DNA of 64,000 nucleotides from NCBI RefSeq assembly GCF_004519295.1, contig NZ_SOZH01000004.1, positions 1 to 64,000 on the forward strand. Direction: 5' to 3'. The notes beneath the pieces were generated by a model. That model did not search any database and was not told where the DNA came from. It was given only the letters and a program-made list of their open reading frames with translations. A program made the position numbers and the translations under genes. Source of the DNA: Cellulosimicrobium funkei. GTDB taxonomy: Bacteria; Actinomycetota; Actinomycetes; Actinomycetales; Cellulomonadaceae. This document shows, piece after piece, positions 8,782-16,204 of the stretch (within the stretch, counting starts at the first letter, position 1; each line of letters begins with the position of its first letter).

Positions 8782-9705
8782 GTGACCACCCCCTTCCGCG
8801 GGATCGTCCCGCCCGTCCTCACCCCGCTCACGACCGAGGGCGAGGTCGACGTCGCGTCCCTCGAGCGTCTCGTGGACCACCTCGTCACCGAGGGCGTGCA
8901 CGGCCTGTTCGTGCTCGGGTCGACCGGCGAGGTCGCGTACCTCACCGACGCGCAGCGCGACGTCGTCGTGCGAACCGTCGTGCGCGCTGCCGCCGGTCGC
9001 GTGCCCGTCATGGGCGGCGCCATCGACCTGACGACGGCGCGCGTCGTCGAGCAGGCGAAGGCGCTCGTGGCGGGCGGGGTGGACGCGGTCGTCGCCACGG
9101 CCCCCGTCTACGCGCTCAACGACCTCGACGAGATCGAGCGCCACCTGCGGGCCGTCGCGGCCGCCGTCGGCGTGCCGCTGTTCGCGTACGACATCCCGGT
9201 GCGCGTGCGGACGAAGCTGCCCGCGGACCTCCTCGTCCGGCTCGGCACCGAGGGCGTCCTCGCGGGCGTCAAGGACTCGTCGGGCGACGACGTCGGCTTC
9301 CGCCGCCTCGTCGCCGCCAACGCGGCGGCCGGCTCGCCCCTCGCGCTCTTCACGGGGCACGAGGTCGTGGTCGACGGGATGCTGCTGCTCGGCGCCGACG
9401 GCGTCGTGCCGGGCCTCGCGAACGTCGACGCGGGCGGCTACGTGCGCCTGTGGGACCTCGCCCAGGCCGGGAAGTGGGACGATGCCCGGGTGGAGCAGGA
9501 CCGTATCGCCGCGCTGTTCGAGATCGTGTTCCAGGCACGCGGCCGCTCGGGCGACGCCGCGGGCGTCGGGGCGTTCAAGGTGGCCGCGCAGCGCCAGGGG
9601 CTCATCGCGACGGAGACCCTCGCGTTCCCCGTCGAGCCGCTCGCGGACGACGTCGCCGCGCGCGTCGAGGAGATCACGCGCGCCGCGGGGCTCCTGCGTG
9701 GCTGA
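8782..9705 (+). CDS. nanA: N-acetylneuraminate lyase
   Basis: A 307-residue class I aldolase of the DapA/NanA superfamily. The GSTGEVAYL motif holds the carboxylate-binding site, the Tyr in PLFAYDIPV and the Schiff-base Lys in GVLAGVKDSSGD are in the expected places. It would split Neu5Ac into N-acetylmannosamine and pyruvate in the cytosol. The GTG at 8782 was chosen since it begins the conserved TTPFRGIVPPVLTPL and follows a GGAG. Alone the family could be dihydrodipicolinate synthase or another aldolase; the kinase and NanE directly after it make the lyase call firm. Confidence 0.85.
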   Translation: MTTPFRGIVPPVLTPLTTEGEVDVASLERLVDHLVTEGVHGLFVLGSTGEVAYLTDAQRDVVVRTVVRAAAGRVPVMGGAIDLTTARVVEQAKALVAGGVDAVVATAPVYALNDLDEIERHLRAVAAAVGVPLFAYDIPVRVRTKLPADLLVRLGTEGVLAGVKDSSGDDVGFRRLVAANAAAGSPLALFTGHEVVVDGMLLLGADGVVPGLANVDAGGYVRLWDLAQAGKWDDARVEQDRIAALFEIVFQARGRSGDAAGVGAFKVAAQRQGLIATETLAFPVEPLADDVAARVEEITRAAGLLRG

Positions 9706-10699
9706 CGCCTCTCCGGGCGCCGCCGCGCCGACGGTCGTCGTCGGCGTCGACCTCGGCGGCACCAAGACGGCCGCGGCGACCGTCGCGGCCGACGGGACCC
9801 TCGGTCCCGTGCTCGCCGTGCCGACCCCGGCCGCCGGCGGCCCCGACGCGGTGCTCGACGCCGTCGCCGGGGTCGTGCGCGAGGTCGTCGCCGCGCTGCC
9901 GGGCGCGGCGCGCCTGCGCGCGCTCGGGGTCGGCGCGGCCGGGGTGGTGGACGTCGGTCGCGGCGTGATCGTCTCCGCGACCGACACTCTGCCCGGCTGG
10001 CCCGGGACCGACGTCGCGGGTGGCCTGCGCCGCCGGCTCGCCGACCTCGCTGAGGTCCCCGACCTGCCCGTGTTCGTCGAGAACGACGTCGACGCGCACG
10101 CCGCGGGCGAGGTGTGGCGCGGCGCCGCCGCGGGCGCGCGCAGCGCGCTGCTCGTCGCCGTCGGGACCGGCGTGGGGGGCGCCGTCGTGCTCGACGGGCA
10201 TCCCCTGCGCGGCGCGCACCACGTCGCGGGGGAGCTGGGGCACGTGCCCGTCCCCGGTGCGGAGCTGCTGCGCTGCCCGTGCGGACGCACCGGCCATCTG
10301 GAGGCCATCGGGGCGGGCCCGGCCGTCCACCGCCGCTACCTCGCGCTCGGCGGGGACGCGACCAGCCCCGACACGCGCGACGTCGTCGCCCGGGCCGACA
10401 CGGGCGACGAGCTCGCGGCCTCGGTCGTGCGCGACGCCGCCCGGGCCGTGGGCCGCGCCGTCGCCGGGGTCGTCACCGTGCTCGACCCGGAGGTGGTCGT
10501 CGTCGGGGGCGGCATGGCCGGCGCGGGCGACCTGTGGTGGTCCGCGCTCGAGGAGGCGCTGCGCGCGGAGGTCGTCGACGTGCTCGCCGACCTGCCGCTG
10601 CGGCCCGCCGCGCTGGGGAACGTCGCGGCGGTCGTCGGCGCGGCGCGCGGCGCGTGGAACCTGCTGGACGACCGCACGACCGACGGAGGAGCGCGATGA
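9698..10699 (+). CDS. nanK: ROK-family sugar kinase, probable N-acetylmannosamine kinase
   Basis: A 333-residue ROK kinase. An N-terminal ATP phosphate-binding loop (VDLGGTKTAAA) and the catalytic Asp in VENDVDAHAAGE are present, followed by the VAVGTGVGGAVV loop. The zinc motif normally reads CxCGxxGCxE; here it reads CPCGRTGHLE, so the third Cys is a His. That may still bind zinc. It would phosphorylate N-acetylmannosamine to the 6-phosphate for NanE. The GTG lies inside the end of nanA (8-base overlap), and the end overlaps nanE (ATGA). Glucokinase is the alternative if taken out of context. Confidence 0.82.
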   Translation: MADASPGAAAPTVVVGVDLGGTKTAAATVAADGTLGPVLAVPTPAAGGPDAVLDAVAGVVREVVAALPGAARLRALGVGAAGVVDVGRGVIVSATDTLPGWPGTDVAGGLRRRLADLAEVPDLPVFVENDVDAHAAGEVWRGAAAGARSALLVAVGTGVGGAVVLDGHPLRGAHHVAGELGHVPVPGAELLRCPCGRTGHLEAIGAGPAVHRRYLALGGDATSPDTRDVVARADTGDELAASVVRDAARAVGRAVAGVVTVLDPEVVVVGGGMAGAGDLWWSALEEALRAEVVDVLADLPLRPAALGNVAAVVGAARGAWNLLDDRTTDGGAR

Positions 10700-11412
10700 G
10701 CGCGGAGCAGCACGACCGGACGCCCTGGACGCGCGAGCGCGTCCTCGACGCGATGCGCGGACGCCTCACGGTGTCGTGCCAGGCCTACCCCGGCGAGCCC
10801 CTGCGCGACCCGCGCACGACGGCGCAGATGGCGCGCGCCGTCGTCGCCGGGGGCGCGGCCGCCGTCCGCGTGCAGGGCCTGGACGACGTCGCGGCCGTCG
10901 TCGCGGCGGTCGACGTGCCCGTCGTCGGGCTGTGGAAGGACGGCGACGGCGGGGTCTTCATCACCCCGACCCTCCGGCACGCCGTCGCGGTCGCGGACGC
11001 GGGTGCGCACGTCGTCGCGCTCGACGGCACGCGCCGGCCGCGCCCCGACGGGCTCACCCTCGCCGAGACCGTCGCGCGCCTGCGCGAGACGACGGACGCG
11101 CTCGTCATGGCGGACTGCGGGTCGCTCGACGACGCGCTCGCCGCGCAGGACGCGGGCGTCGACCTGCTCGGCACGACCCTCTCCGGCTACACCGGCGAGC
11201 GGCCCCGGACCGACGGTCCGGACCTCGCGCTCGTCGACGAGATGGTCGCGGGCTGCACCCTCCCGGTCGTCGTCGAGGGCCGCGTGCACACCCCCGCCCA
11301 GGCCGCCGAGGCGATGGCGCACGGCGCGTTCGCCGTGTGCGTCGGCACCGCGATCACCCACCCGACGACTCTGACGTCTTGGTTCGTCGACGCGGTGGCG
11401 CCGCCCGTCTGA
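10696..11412 (+). CDS. nanE: N-acetylmannosamine-6-phosphate 2-epimerase
   Basis: A 238-residue TIM barrel. The N-terminus LTVSCQAYPGEPLRDP, the VVGLWKDGD strand, VVALDGTRRPRPDG, VMADCGSLDDALAAQ and the phosphate-binding end VVEGRVHTPAQAAEAM...VCVGTAITHP are all NanE hallmarks. The catalytic Lys and Glu sit in GLWKDG and VVEGR. It converts ManNAc-6-P to GlcNAc-6-P, the last dedicated step before nagA/nagB. It is the last gene of the rightward operon. Directly after its stop, the sequence changes to a decayed accessory region. Confidence 0.92.
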   Translation: MSAEQHDRTPWTRERVLDAMRGRLTVSCQAYPGEPLRDPRTTAQMARAVVAGGAAAVRVQGLDDVAAVVAAVDVPVVGLWKDGDGGVFITPTLRHAVAVADAGAHVVALDGTRRPRPDGLTLAETVARLRETTDALVMADCGSLDDALAAQDAGVDLLGTTLSGYTGERPRTDGPDLALVDEMVAGCTLPVVVEGRVHTPAQAAEAMAHGAFAVCVGTAITHPTTLTSWFVDAVAPPV

Positions 11413-11416
11413 CGCG

Positions 11417-11797
11417 GTGCGCGCCGGGGTTGCGACCCGTCATCCCGGTTTCCGGGAGGGGAACGGGCGCGTCCAGCGCGAGTTCGTCACCGCCCTGGCT
11501 CGCGAGTCCGGCCATCGCCTGGACTGGACCAGGGTGACGCTCGGCAGGCCCGGGTACGAGTCCGAGAACGACCAGACCTCCCGCCTGGCCCGCACGGGAG
11601 ACCGCGGCCCGCTGCGCACCATGTTCGCGCGCATCACCACCAAGGCCGGCGCGATCGACGACCACGTGAACGACGCCCTGCGCCTGGTCGCCGCCTCCCG
11701 ACCCCCGTCCACCGCCCCGCCGCCCGCCAACGCGTCGGCCGTCGCGCGCGTCAGCCGTCCCGCACCCGGCGCACCCGGCAGGGACTACGGCAGATGA
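11417..11797 (+). pseudogene. Fic/DOC-family protein, C-terminal remnant
   Basis: The reading frame begins inside a Fic motif, RHPGFREGNGRVQREFV, close to the canonical HPFxxGNGRxxR but with an extra Gly between Pro and Phe. The upstream half of the Fic fold is missing and the nanE stop lies only 4 bases away, so the N-terminus has been lost. What follows (ALARESGHRLDW, then a disordered Pro-rich tail) fits the last helices of the domain. Fic proteins AMPylate targets; this piece should not. It marks the left junction of the accessory island. The stop overlaps the next gene's ATG (ATGA). Confidence 0.7.
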
Positions 11798-12234
11798 GCC
11801 CTCGCCGCCGCCTCACCGTCCTGGCCGCCACCACCGTCGTCGTCGCCGCCGCGTGTAGCTCGCCGCGGCCCGAGGTCACGGTCGAGGTCGGGGGAGAGGC
11901 GTTCGCCGTGGAGCTCGCGGACACCGCCAGCGAGTAGAAGGAAGGTCTGGCCGGGCGCGAGGAGATCCCGTCCGGCACCGGGATGCTGTTCCAGTTCGCA
12001 GAGCGAGCCGAGCACCAGATGTGGATGGCCGGCATGCAGGTCCCGATCGACGTCGCCTGGATCGACGACGCTCGCGTGATCGGCGTCGCGACCCTCGACC
12101 CGTGCACCGAGGTCGATCAGACGACCTGCCCGCGGTCGACGGCACCGGGCCCAGCGACCGCGCTGCTCGAGGTACCGGCCGGAGCCCTGGCCGACGTCGC
12201 CGCCGGCGAGGCGGTGACGCTGCGCGAGCCCTGA
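11794..12234 (+). pseudogene. DUF192 lipoprotein with in-frame amber codon
   Basis: Read through one TAG at 11935-11937, the frame gives a complete protein of about 146 residues. A lipoprotein signal (VVVAAAC, Cys21) is followed by EVTVEVGGEAFAVELADTASE, the stop, then KEGLAGREEIPSGTGMLF and HQMWMAGMQVPIDVAWID. The last two are the signature of the DUF192/COG1430 family of small secreted proteins of unknown function. The TAG replaces the residue just before the conserved GLxGR motif. A reinitiation from the ATG at 11983 would lack the signal and the first strand. Either a true nonsense mutation or a base error. Confidence 0.75.
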
Positions 12235-12278
12235 GAAACCAAGCGCTATAAGATGCCTAATGAATGGAGGTGGTGAGC

Positions 12279-12731
12279 ATGTCGACCATCGATCAGCCCA
12301 CCGTGCAGGAGCTGCGCCGGCTACGTAGCCGGCGCTCGGTCACCGAGCTGTCCTACCAGCGGACGCTGCGCGCGCTCGCAACGACGATGACGCAGAGCGA
12401 GCTCGCCGCCGAGCTGCACGTCACGCAGTCCGCGGTGAGCCAGGCGCTGAAGACCGCACGGATCGTCGACGACGTCCGGCCCGGGTTCTCCGGCGCGAGC
12501 CCGTACGAGATCGCCCAGCGGTACGCCGCGGGGGAGCTGGACCGCGACCGTGCGCTGGAGGAGCTCATGCGCTGGCCGTACGACCCGGTCGCGCGCAGCG
12601 ACGGGTACGACGCCCTGGTCGTCGACGCGCCCGGGGCGCACACGCTCGAGGAGGTCGTGCGCGCCTACCGCGAGGGCCTGATCGACCAGGACATGTATGT
12701 CGCGGTGGGCCAGGCGCACCAGACGAACTAG
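12279..12731 (+). CDS. Helix-turn-helix antitoxin of a zeta-type toxin pair
   Basis: A 150-residue protein; the ATG at 12279 is preceded by a good GGAGG, better than an in-frame ATG five codons earlier. Residues about 40-65 (MTQSELAAELHVTQSAVSQAL) form a clear helix-turn-helix, so it should bind its own promoter. The C-terminal half (EIAQRYAAGELDRDRALEEL, then YREGLIDQDMYVAVGQ) is a repeat-like helical region that may hold the toxin. It ends 11 bases before the zeta toxin start, the usual antitoxin-toxin order. It looks intact although its toxin is frameshifted. Confidence 0.7.
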   Translation: MSTIDQPTVQELRRLRSRRSVTELSYQRTLRALATTMTQSELAAELHVTQSAVSQALKTARIVDDVRPGFSGASPYEIAQRYAAGELDRDRALEELMRWPYDPVARSDGYDALVVDAPGAHTLEEVVRAYREGLIDQDMYVAVGQAHQTN

Positions 12732-12742
12732 GCTCCCAGGCC

Positions 12743-13767
12743 GTGACGACGGCCGCCGAAGTTGACCGCCATGCCCAGACTGTCCGGGCCCTGTCGGCAC
12801 CCGGCGCGCCGCTGTCGCGCGAGAGCCCGCATGCCACGATCGCGAACCCGGCCTGGTTCTTCACCCCCGGGATGCCCACCCCGATGCGCGAGGAGCTGCA
12901 CCAGCAGATCCTCGGCCGCTTCCGCGCCACGATGGAGACCGAGGTCGCGCACGACAAGCGCGCCATCGTCCTCGCTGGGCCGCCCGGGCCGGTAAGTCAC
13001 GCCTTCTGGGAGAGCTGATCGGTGAGCCCGGCACCGAGGGCCGACGCCGGTGGCTCGAGGTCGACCCCGACGAGATCAAGACCCAGCTCCTGGACGCGGC
13101 CGCCGCTGACGGGTCCTACGAGACGTTCATCAAGCCGCCCGCGGTGCGCGAGTTCGAGGCCCAGGGAGAGCGGTTCTTCCCGCTCGACTTCGCCGCCCTC
13201 GTGCACGAAGAGTCCTCCGCGCTGGCCAAGGTCGTGCGCGAGGAAGCGATCCGCGCCGGCGCCAACGTCGTCATCGACTCGGTCCTGTCCAAGCCGGACG
13301 CCGCCGTCGAGCTCGGGCACCAGCTCGAGCGCGCCGGCTACCGCGTCGACGTCGTGGACGTCGAGGTCCCCTTCGACGTCTCCGCCGCCAGGATCGCTCA
13401 ACGCTGGCGTCACGACTACACCCTGGCGCTCCAAGGAGACCCCGAGCACCGCCACGGCGGCCGCTGGGTCCCCGAGGACTATGCCCGCAGCGTGTACGCG
13501 GGGGAGGGGCCACGCGCGATGTCCCAGGAGTCCGCCATACGCCTCGCGCAGTGCAGCAATATCACGAGCTTCCGCCGCTACTGGACACCCGCTAGCGACC
13601 GCCCGCGCGTCACCGAAGTGGATCAGGTGCGCGGCCTGAACGGCGGTCTCGTCGATCGCCGTGCAGCGGACGCCGCTCGCAGCGCCCGCGCTAGTTTCCC
13701 GGCCGCCCCACAAGTACGTCAGACGCATCGAGGAAGGCGTCCCGGGCGGACCGGGCCTGAGCGTTAG
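12743..13767 (+). pseudogene. Zeta toxin family protein, frameshifted in the Walker A motif
   Basis: The N-terminus (GTG, TTAAEVDRHAQTVRALS, then AIVLAGPPG) leads into the P-loop. One base is missing in the GGGCC run at 12986-12990, so the frame goes to GPVSHAFWES and stops at 13018. With one base added it reads GPPGAGKSRLLGELIGEPG and continues to 13767. The rest shows WLEVDPDEIKTQLL, the FFPLDFAALVHEESS helix and NVVIDSVLSKP, as in zeta toxins, which phosphorylate UDP-N-acetylglucosamine and block wall synthesis. The lesion hits the ATP-binding loop, which would abolish activity. Error or selection for a dead toxin both fit. Confidence 0.75.
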
Positions 13768-14164
13768 GTCGGGTCCAGAGCGCCGACGGCGGACTCCAGC
13801 TGAAGTGATGCGGGAGCGGACGGGGGAGGGCGCGTCCGTGTGCGCGGTGCAGGAGGCGGGAACCCCGCCGGGCCGGCGCGGCGGTGCGCAGCACGGGAAG
13901 AAAAAGTAAACCCGTCCCCAGAGGGGACGGGCGGTATGAAGGCAACATTACGTGCTGGGGTTGAGATACCGCAACCTTCTGTCCGTGTGTTACAGCGGAG
14001 ACTATGCCGCGGAGAGGATGTCCGGAAGCAATATGCGGTGACGATATGCCTGAGCGGAGCGTCGGAGGCAAGACGCGGAAGCCGTCCGCCCATGGTAGGC
14101 GTCTGCGTCTGCGGGCGGTCTGACCTGCTGGAACACGCCCATCACAGGGCCGGAGAGGTGGCAC
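13768..14164. other. Gap of about 400 bases with stacked hairpins; candidate structured RNA
   Basis: No convincing coding frame on either strand. From 13898 to about 14080 the sequence is clearly less GC-rich than its surroundings. Two adjacent stem-loops occur: GCGGTAT/ATACCGC (13931-13937 with 13966-13972) and a 9-bp stem at 13911-13931. Read leftward, they end in a U-rich run, like the 3' end of a leftward transcript. The transcript could be the NYN gene's 3' UTR or a separate small RNA. Confidence 0.4.
13897..13931 (-). terminator. Intrinsic terminator, leftward
   Basis: CCCGTCCCC and GGGGACGGG (13911-13919 and 13923-13931) pair with a 3-base loop. On the minus strand the stem is followed directly by TTTACTTTTTCTTC. 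This is one of the few hairpins in the window with a real U-tract. It lies about 235 bases past the NYN gene's stop. Confidence 0.75.
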
Positions 14165-14893
14165 CTACCAGGCAGCCGGGCGAGTGAGCTTGCCAACGGT
14201 CACCGGTAGCTGTGAGGCGTACAGGTCGTCGCACGTCAGCTGGTACCACCAGTGCCCACCTGGTCCCTGGGCGGGGTCGCCGTTGAGCTTGCCGGCCGGG
14301 TAGCCCTTGGTCGGGTTGACCAGACCGATCGGCACGAGGCCGCGGGCATGGCGCACAGGGAACTCCAGGTCGGAGTCGTTGGAGATGACCACTGCCGCAT
14401 CCACAGCGCCGGTGAGGACGTCGATCAGCAGGTGCGCGGCGACGTTGACGTCCGAGCCCTTCTCCTCGCGCCGCGAGACCGAGGCCATGAACGTCGCGTC
14501 CGGCACGTCGCCGTCTGAGTTGCGCACCATCAGCGGCCAGCGCGGGTGAGCGAGCACCGGCCGTCCCCGCGGGCCCACGGTGGCCAAGGGCGCCATAGCG
14601 ACCCGCGTCACGTAGGCGCCCATCGCGAGCTCGTCAACCGCACCAGCAGCCTCGAGCGCGCGCAGGTACACGTCCTGCTCACGCTGACCCACCGCGTTGT
14701 CCGCCCCCGAGATCCGCGCCGTGCAAAAGACGACCCGTGACACCTCCGGCGCGTCCCATCCCGATTGTTCCGCAACCAGGCGCCCCGACAAGGCACGCAG
14801 ATCCAGCCACCGCCACCCCGCGGTGCTGCGCCCGCATAGGCCCCGCGCACCGTAGTAGAGGTTGAACCCGTCGATGTAGACCCCGACTCGCAT
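14165..14893 (-). CDS. NYN/PIN-like ribonuclease domain protein
   Basis: A 242-residue NYN (LabA/DUF88-like) protein. The acidic active site is spread over [13 protein letters not shown] at the start, [17 protein letters not shown] at about residue 150 and [13 protein letters not shown] at about residue 170. These give the three Asp residues expected of a PIN-fold metal-dependent RNase. The C-terminus ([18 protein letters not shown]) is a known tail in this subfamily. It is cytoplasmic, with no signal. It is divergent from the HExxH gene 50 bases away and has a terminator downstream. NYN proteins of this type are common in bacterial defence islands; the substrate here is unknown. Confidence 0.8.
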   Translation of the reverse strand: MRVGVYIDGFNLYYGARGLCGRSTAGWRWLDLRALSGRLVAEQSGWDAPEVSRVVFCTARISGADNAVGQREQDVYLRALEAAGAVDELAMGAYVTRVAMAPLATVGPRGRPVLAHPRWPLMVRNSDGDVPDATFMASVSRREEKGSDVNVAAHLLIDVLTGAVDAAVVISNDSDLEFPVRHARGLVPIGLVNPTKGYPAGKLNGDPAQGPGGHWWYQLTCDDLYASQLPVTVGKLTRPAAW

Positions 14894-14943
14894 GCACGCA
14901 CGGTAGCCCGCCGATGTGGGCCGCAGGTGTCACACTCACCTGC

Positions 14944-15894
14944 ATGGACGCTCAGGCAGCGGTTGGTGTTCAGTTCGAGGCCGTCGACCTCGCCGACTTC
15001 GGTGTCGCTCCTGGCGAGTCACCCGTCACCGAGCTCGTCGCGTGGTGCGCGCTGACGCTCGGTGCGAACGCCATCGAACCCGAAGCGGTCCGACTCGTCA
15101 TCGCGGGGGACTTCACCGCGTCGGTGAACGCGCGCATGGGGGATCTGGGTCCAGTCTTCGACACCCGGCGCAACGGCGGGACCGTGGGCGGCAAGACCAT
15201 GGCGCTCGAGGACGGGACGATCGACGTCGTTCTGCCCGCCGCCTTCTTCAGCATCGACATGGAGCCCCTGTACCGGGCCCGTGTAGACCAGCTGACCAAG
15301 CGGACCGTGACGCACGAGAGTTTTCACGTGGCGATGATGCAGGCAGGCGAGGGCGAGCAGAGCTACGCAACCGCGCCGCTCGCCCGCCAGCAGTTCCTTG
15401 CGTGCGCGGACTTTGTGATCGGCGAGTACCGGGCCGAGGCCGCGGTCCCGTCCGAGCTGCGAGGCGACGAACCTGGTTGGGACCTAGCCGACGTACTCGA
15501 GACGCTGCGCCGCGACCTAACACAGATCACCACGATGGACTACCAGCAGCACCGCGACGTCGGCCGGCTCACCGATGCAGTCATGTCGGAGGTGCTCACG
15601 GCCTGGAAGATCCTTGCCGTCGACATCGCGGTGAACGAAACCCTCGAGCCCGACGACGCCAACGGCCTCTGGGACACGATGGTCGGTCCGCACGGCGACG
15701 CCCTCACGGAAATCCTTCACGGGCTCCCGCCCGGCAGCGAACGAGTCAACGCGGACGACCTTGAGCGCGCCACGGCTCGTCTCGCCGACGAGTTCGACGA
15801 TTGGCTGCACCGTCTCGGGTTCCACCTCGTCGACTACCCAGACGGTCACGCCCAGTTCAATATCGTGAGCTGGGACCTCTTCGTCCAGTCCTAG
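14944..15894 (+). CDS. Putative HExxH zinc peptidase-like protein, unknown family
   Basis: A 316-residue soluble protein with no signal or membrane segment. Residues 121-130 read TVTHESFHVA, an HExxH motif inside a predicted helix, and a conserved-looking GEYRAEA (Glu161/Glu165) follows about 35 residues later, as the third ligand does in gluzincins. The fold before it (VLPAAFFSIDMEP, a long helix) and the acidic helical C-terminus were not recognised. The ATG at 14944 was preferred to one 30 bases upstream because protein-like sequence starts there; neither has a good ribosome site. It faces away from the NYN gene and precedes DUF4365. Peptidase activity is inferred from motif only. Confidence 0.65.
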   Translation: MDAQAAVGVQFEAVDLADFGVAPGESPVTELVAWCALTLGANAIEPEAVRLVIAGDFTASVNARMGDLGPVFDTRRNGGTVGGKTMALEDGTIDVVLPAAFFSIDMEPLYRARVDQLTKRTVTHESFHVAMMQAGEGEQSYATAPLARQQFLACADFVIGEYRAEAAVPSELRGDEPGWDLADVLETLRRDLTQITTMDYQQHRDVGRLTDAVMSEVLTAWKILAVDIAVNETLEPDDANGLWDTMVGPHGDALTEILHGLPPGSERVNADDLERATARLADEFDDWLHRLGFHLVDYPDGHAQFNIVSWDLFVQS

Positions 15895-15902
15895 TTGACG
15901 CC

Positions 15903-16058
15903 GTGGCCAAGGTGAGGGCCGCGCTACGCGCCTGTCCGGTGGCGCTACACCCTCGGGACGCAGTGTGCTCATCCGACTTCGAGAAGATGGGCACTGACGT
16001 AGCAGCGCTCAGTCTGACCCTTGGTGGGATCTACGACTGGCTGTACGAAGAGCGCTAG
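15903..16058 (+). CDS. Possible small protein of about 51 residues
   Basis: A short frame starts at a GTG right after the HExxH gene and contains DFEKMGTDVAALSLTLGG and then IYDWLYEER, which looks like real protein rather than noise. There is no clear ribosome site, so it may be a translated small gene, a decayed tail, or chance. No family recognised. Confidence 0.3.
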   Translation: MAKVRAALRACPVALHPRDAVCSSDFEKMGTDVAALSLTLGGIYDWLYEER

Positions 16059-16204
16059 CGGTCGCGGACTGAGCACTGGTAGAACCGTCGGGTCTGCTAC
16101 ACAAGTTGGTGACCTGGCCAGGCTGTCGAGTGACTCGGTGCACGCTGCCGGGCTGTACGCATGGCCAAGGGAGTGGAGACAGGTCGCATATCGTGGAGGA
16201 TCCT

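Noticed and set aside
12997-13728. Minus-strand frame opposite the zeta toxin
   Set aside because: No recognisable motif; the plus strand reads as zeta toxin over the same bases.
13840-14187. Possible plus-strand gene of 115 codons in the structured gap
   Set aside because: No ribosome site, mixed composition and it runs through both hairpins and the terminator.
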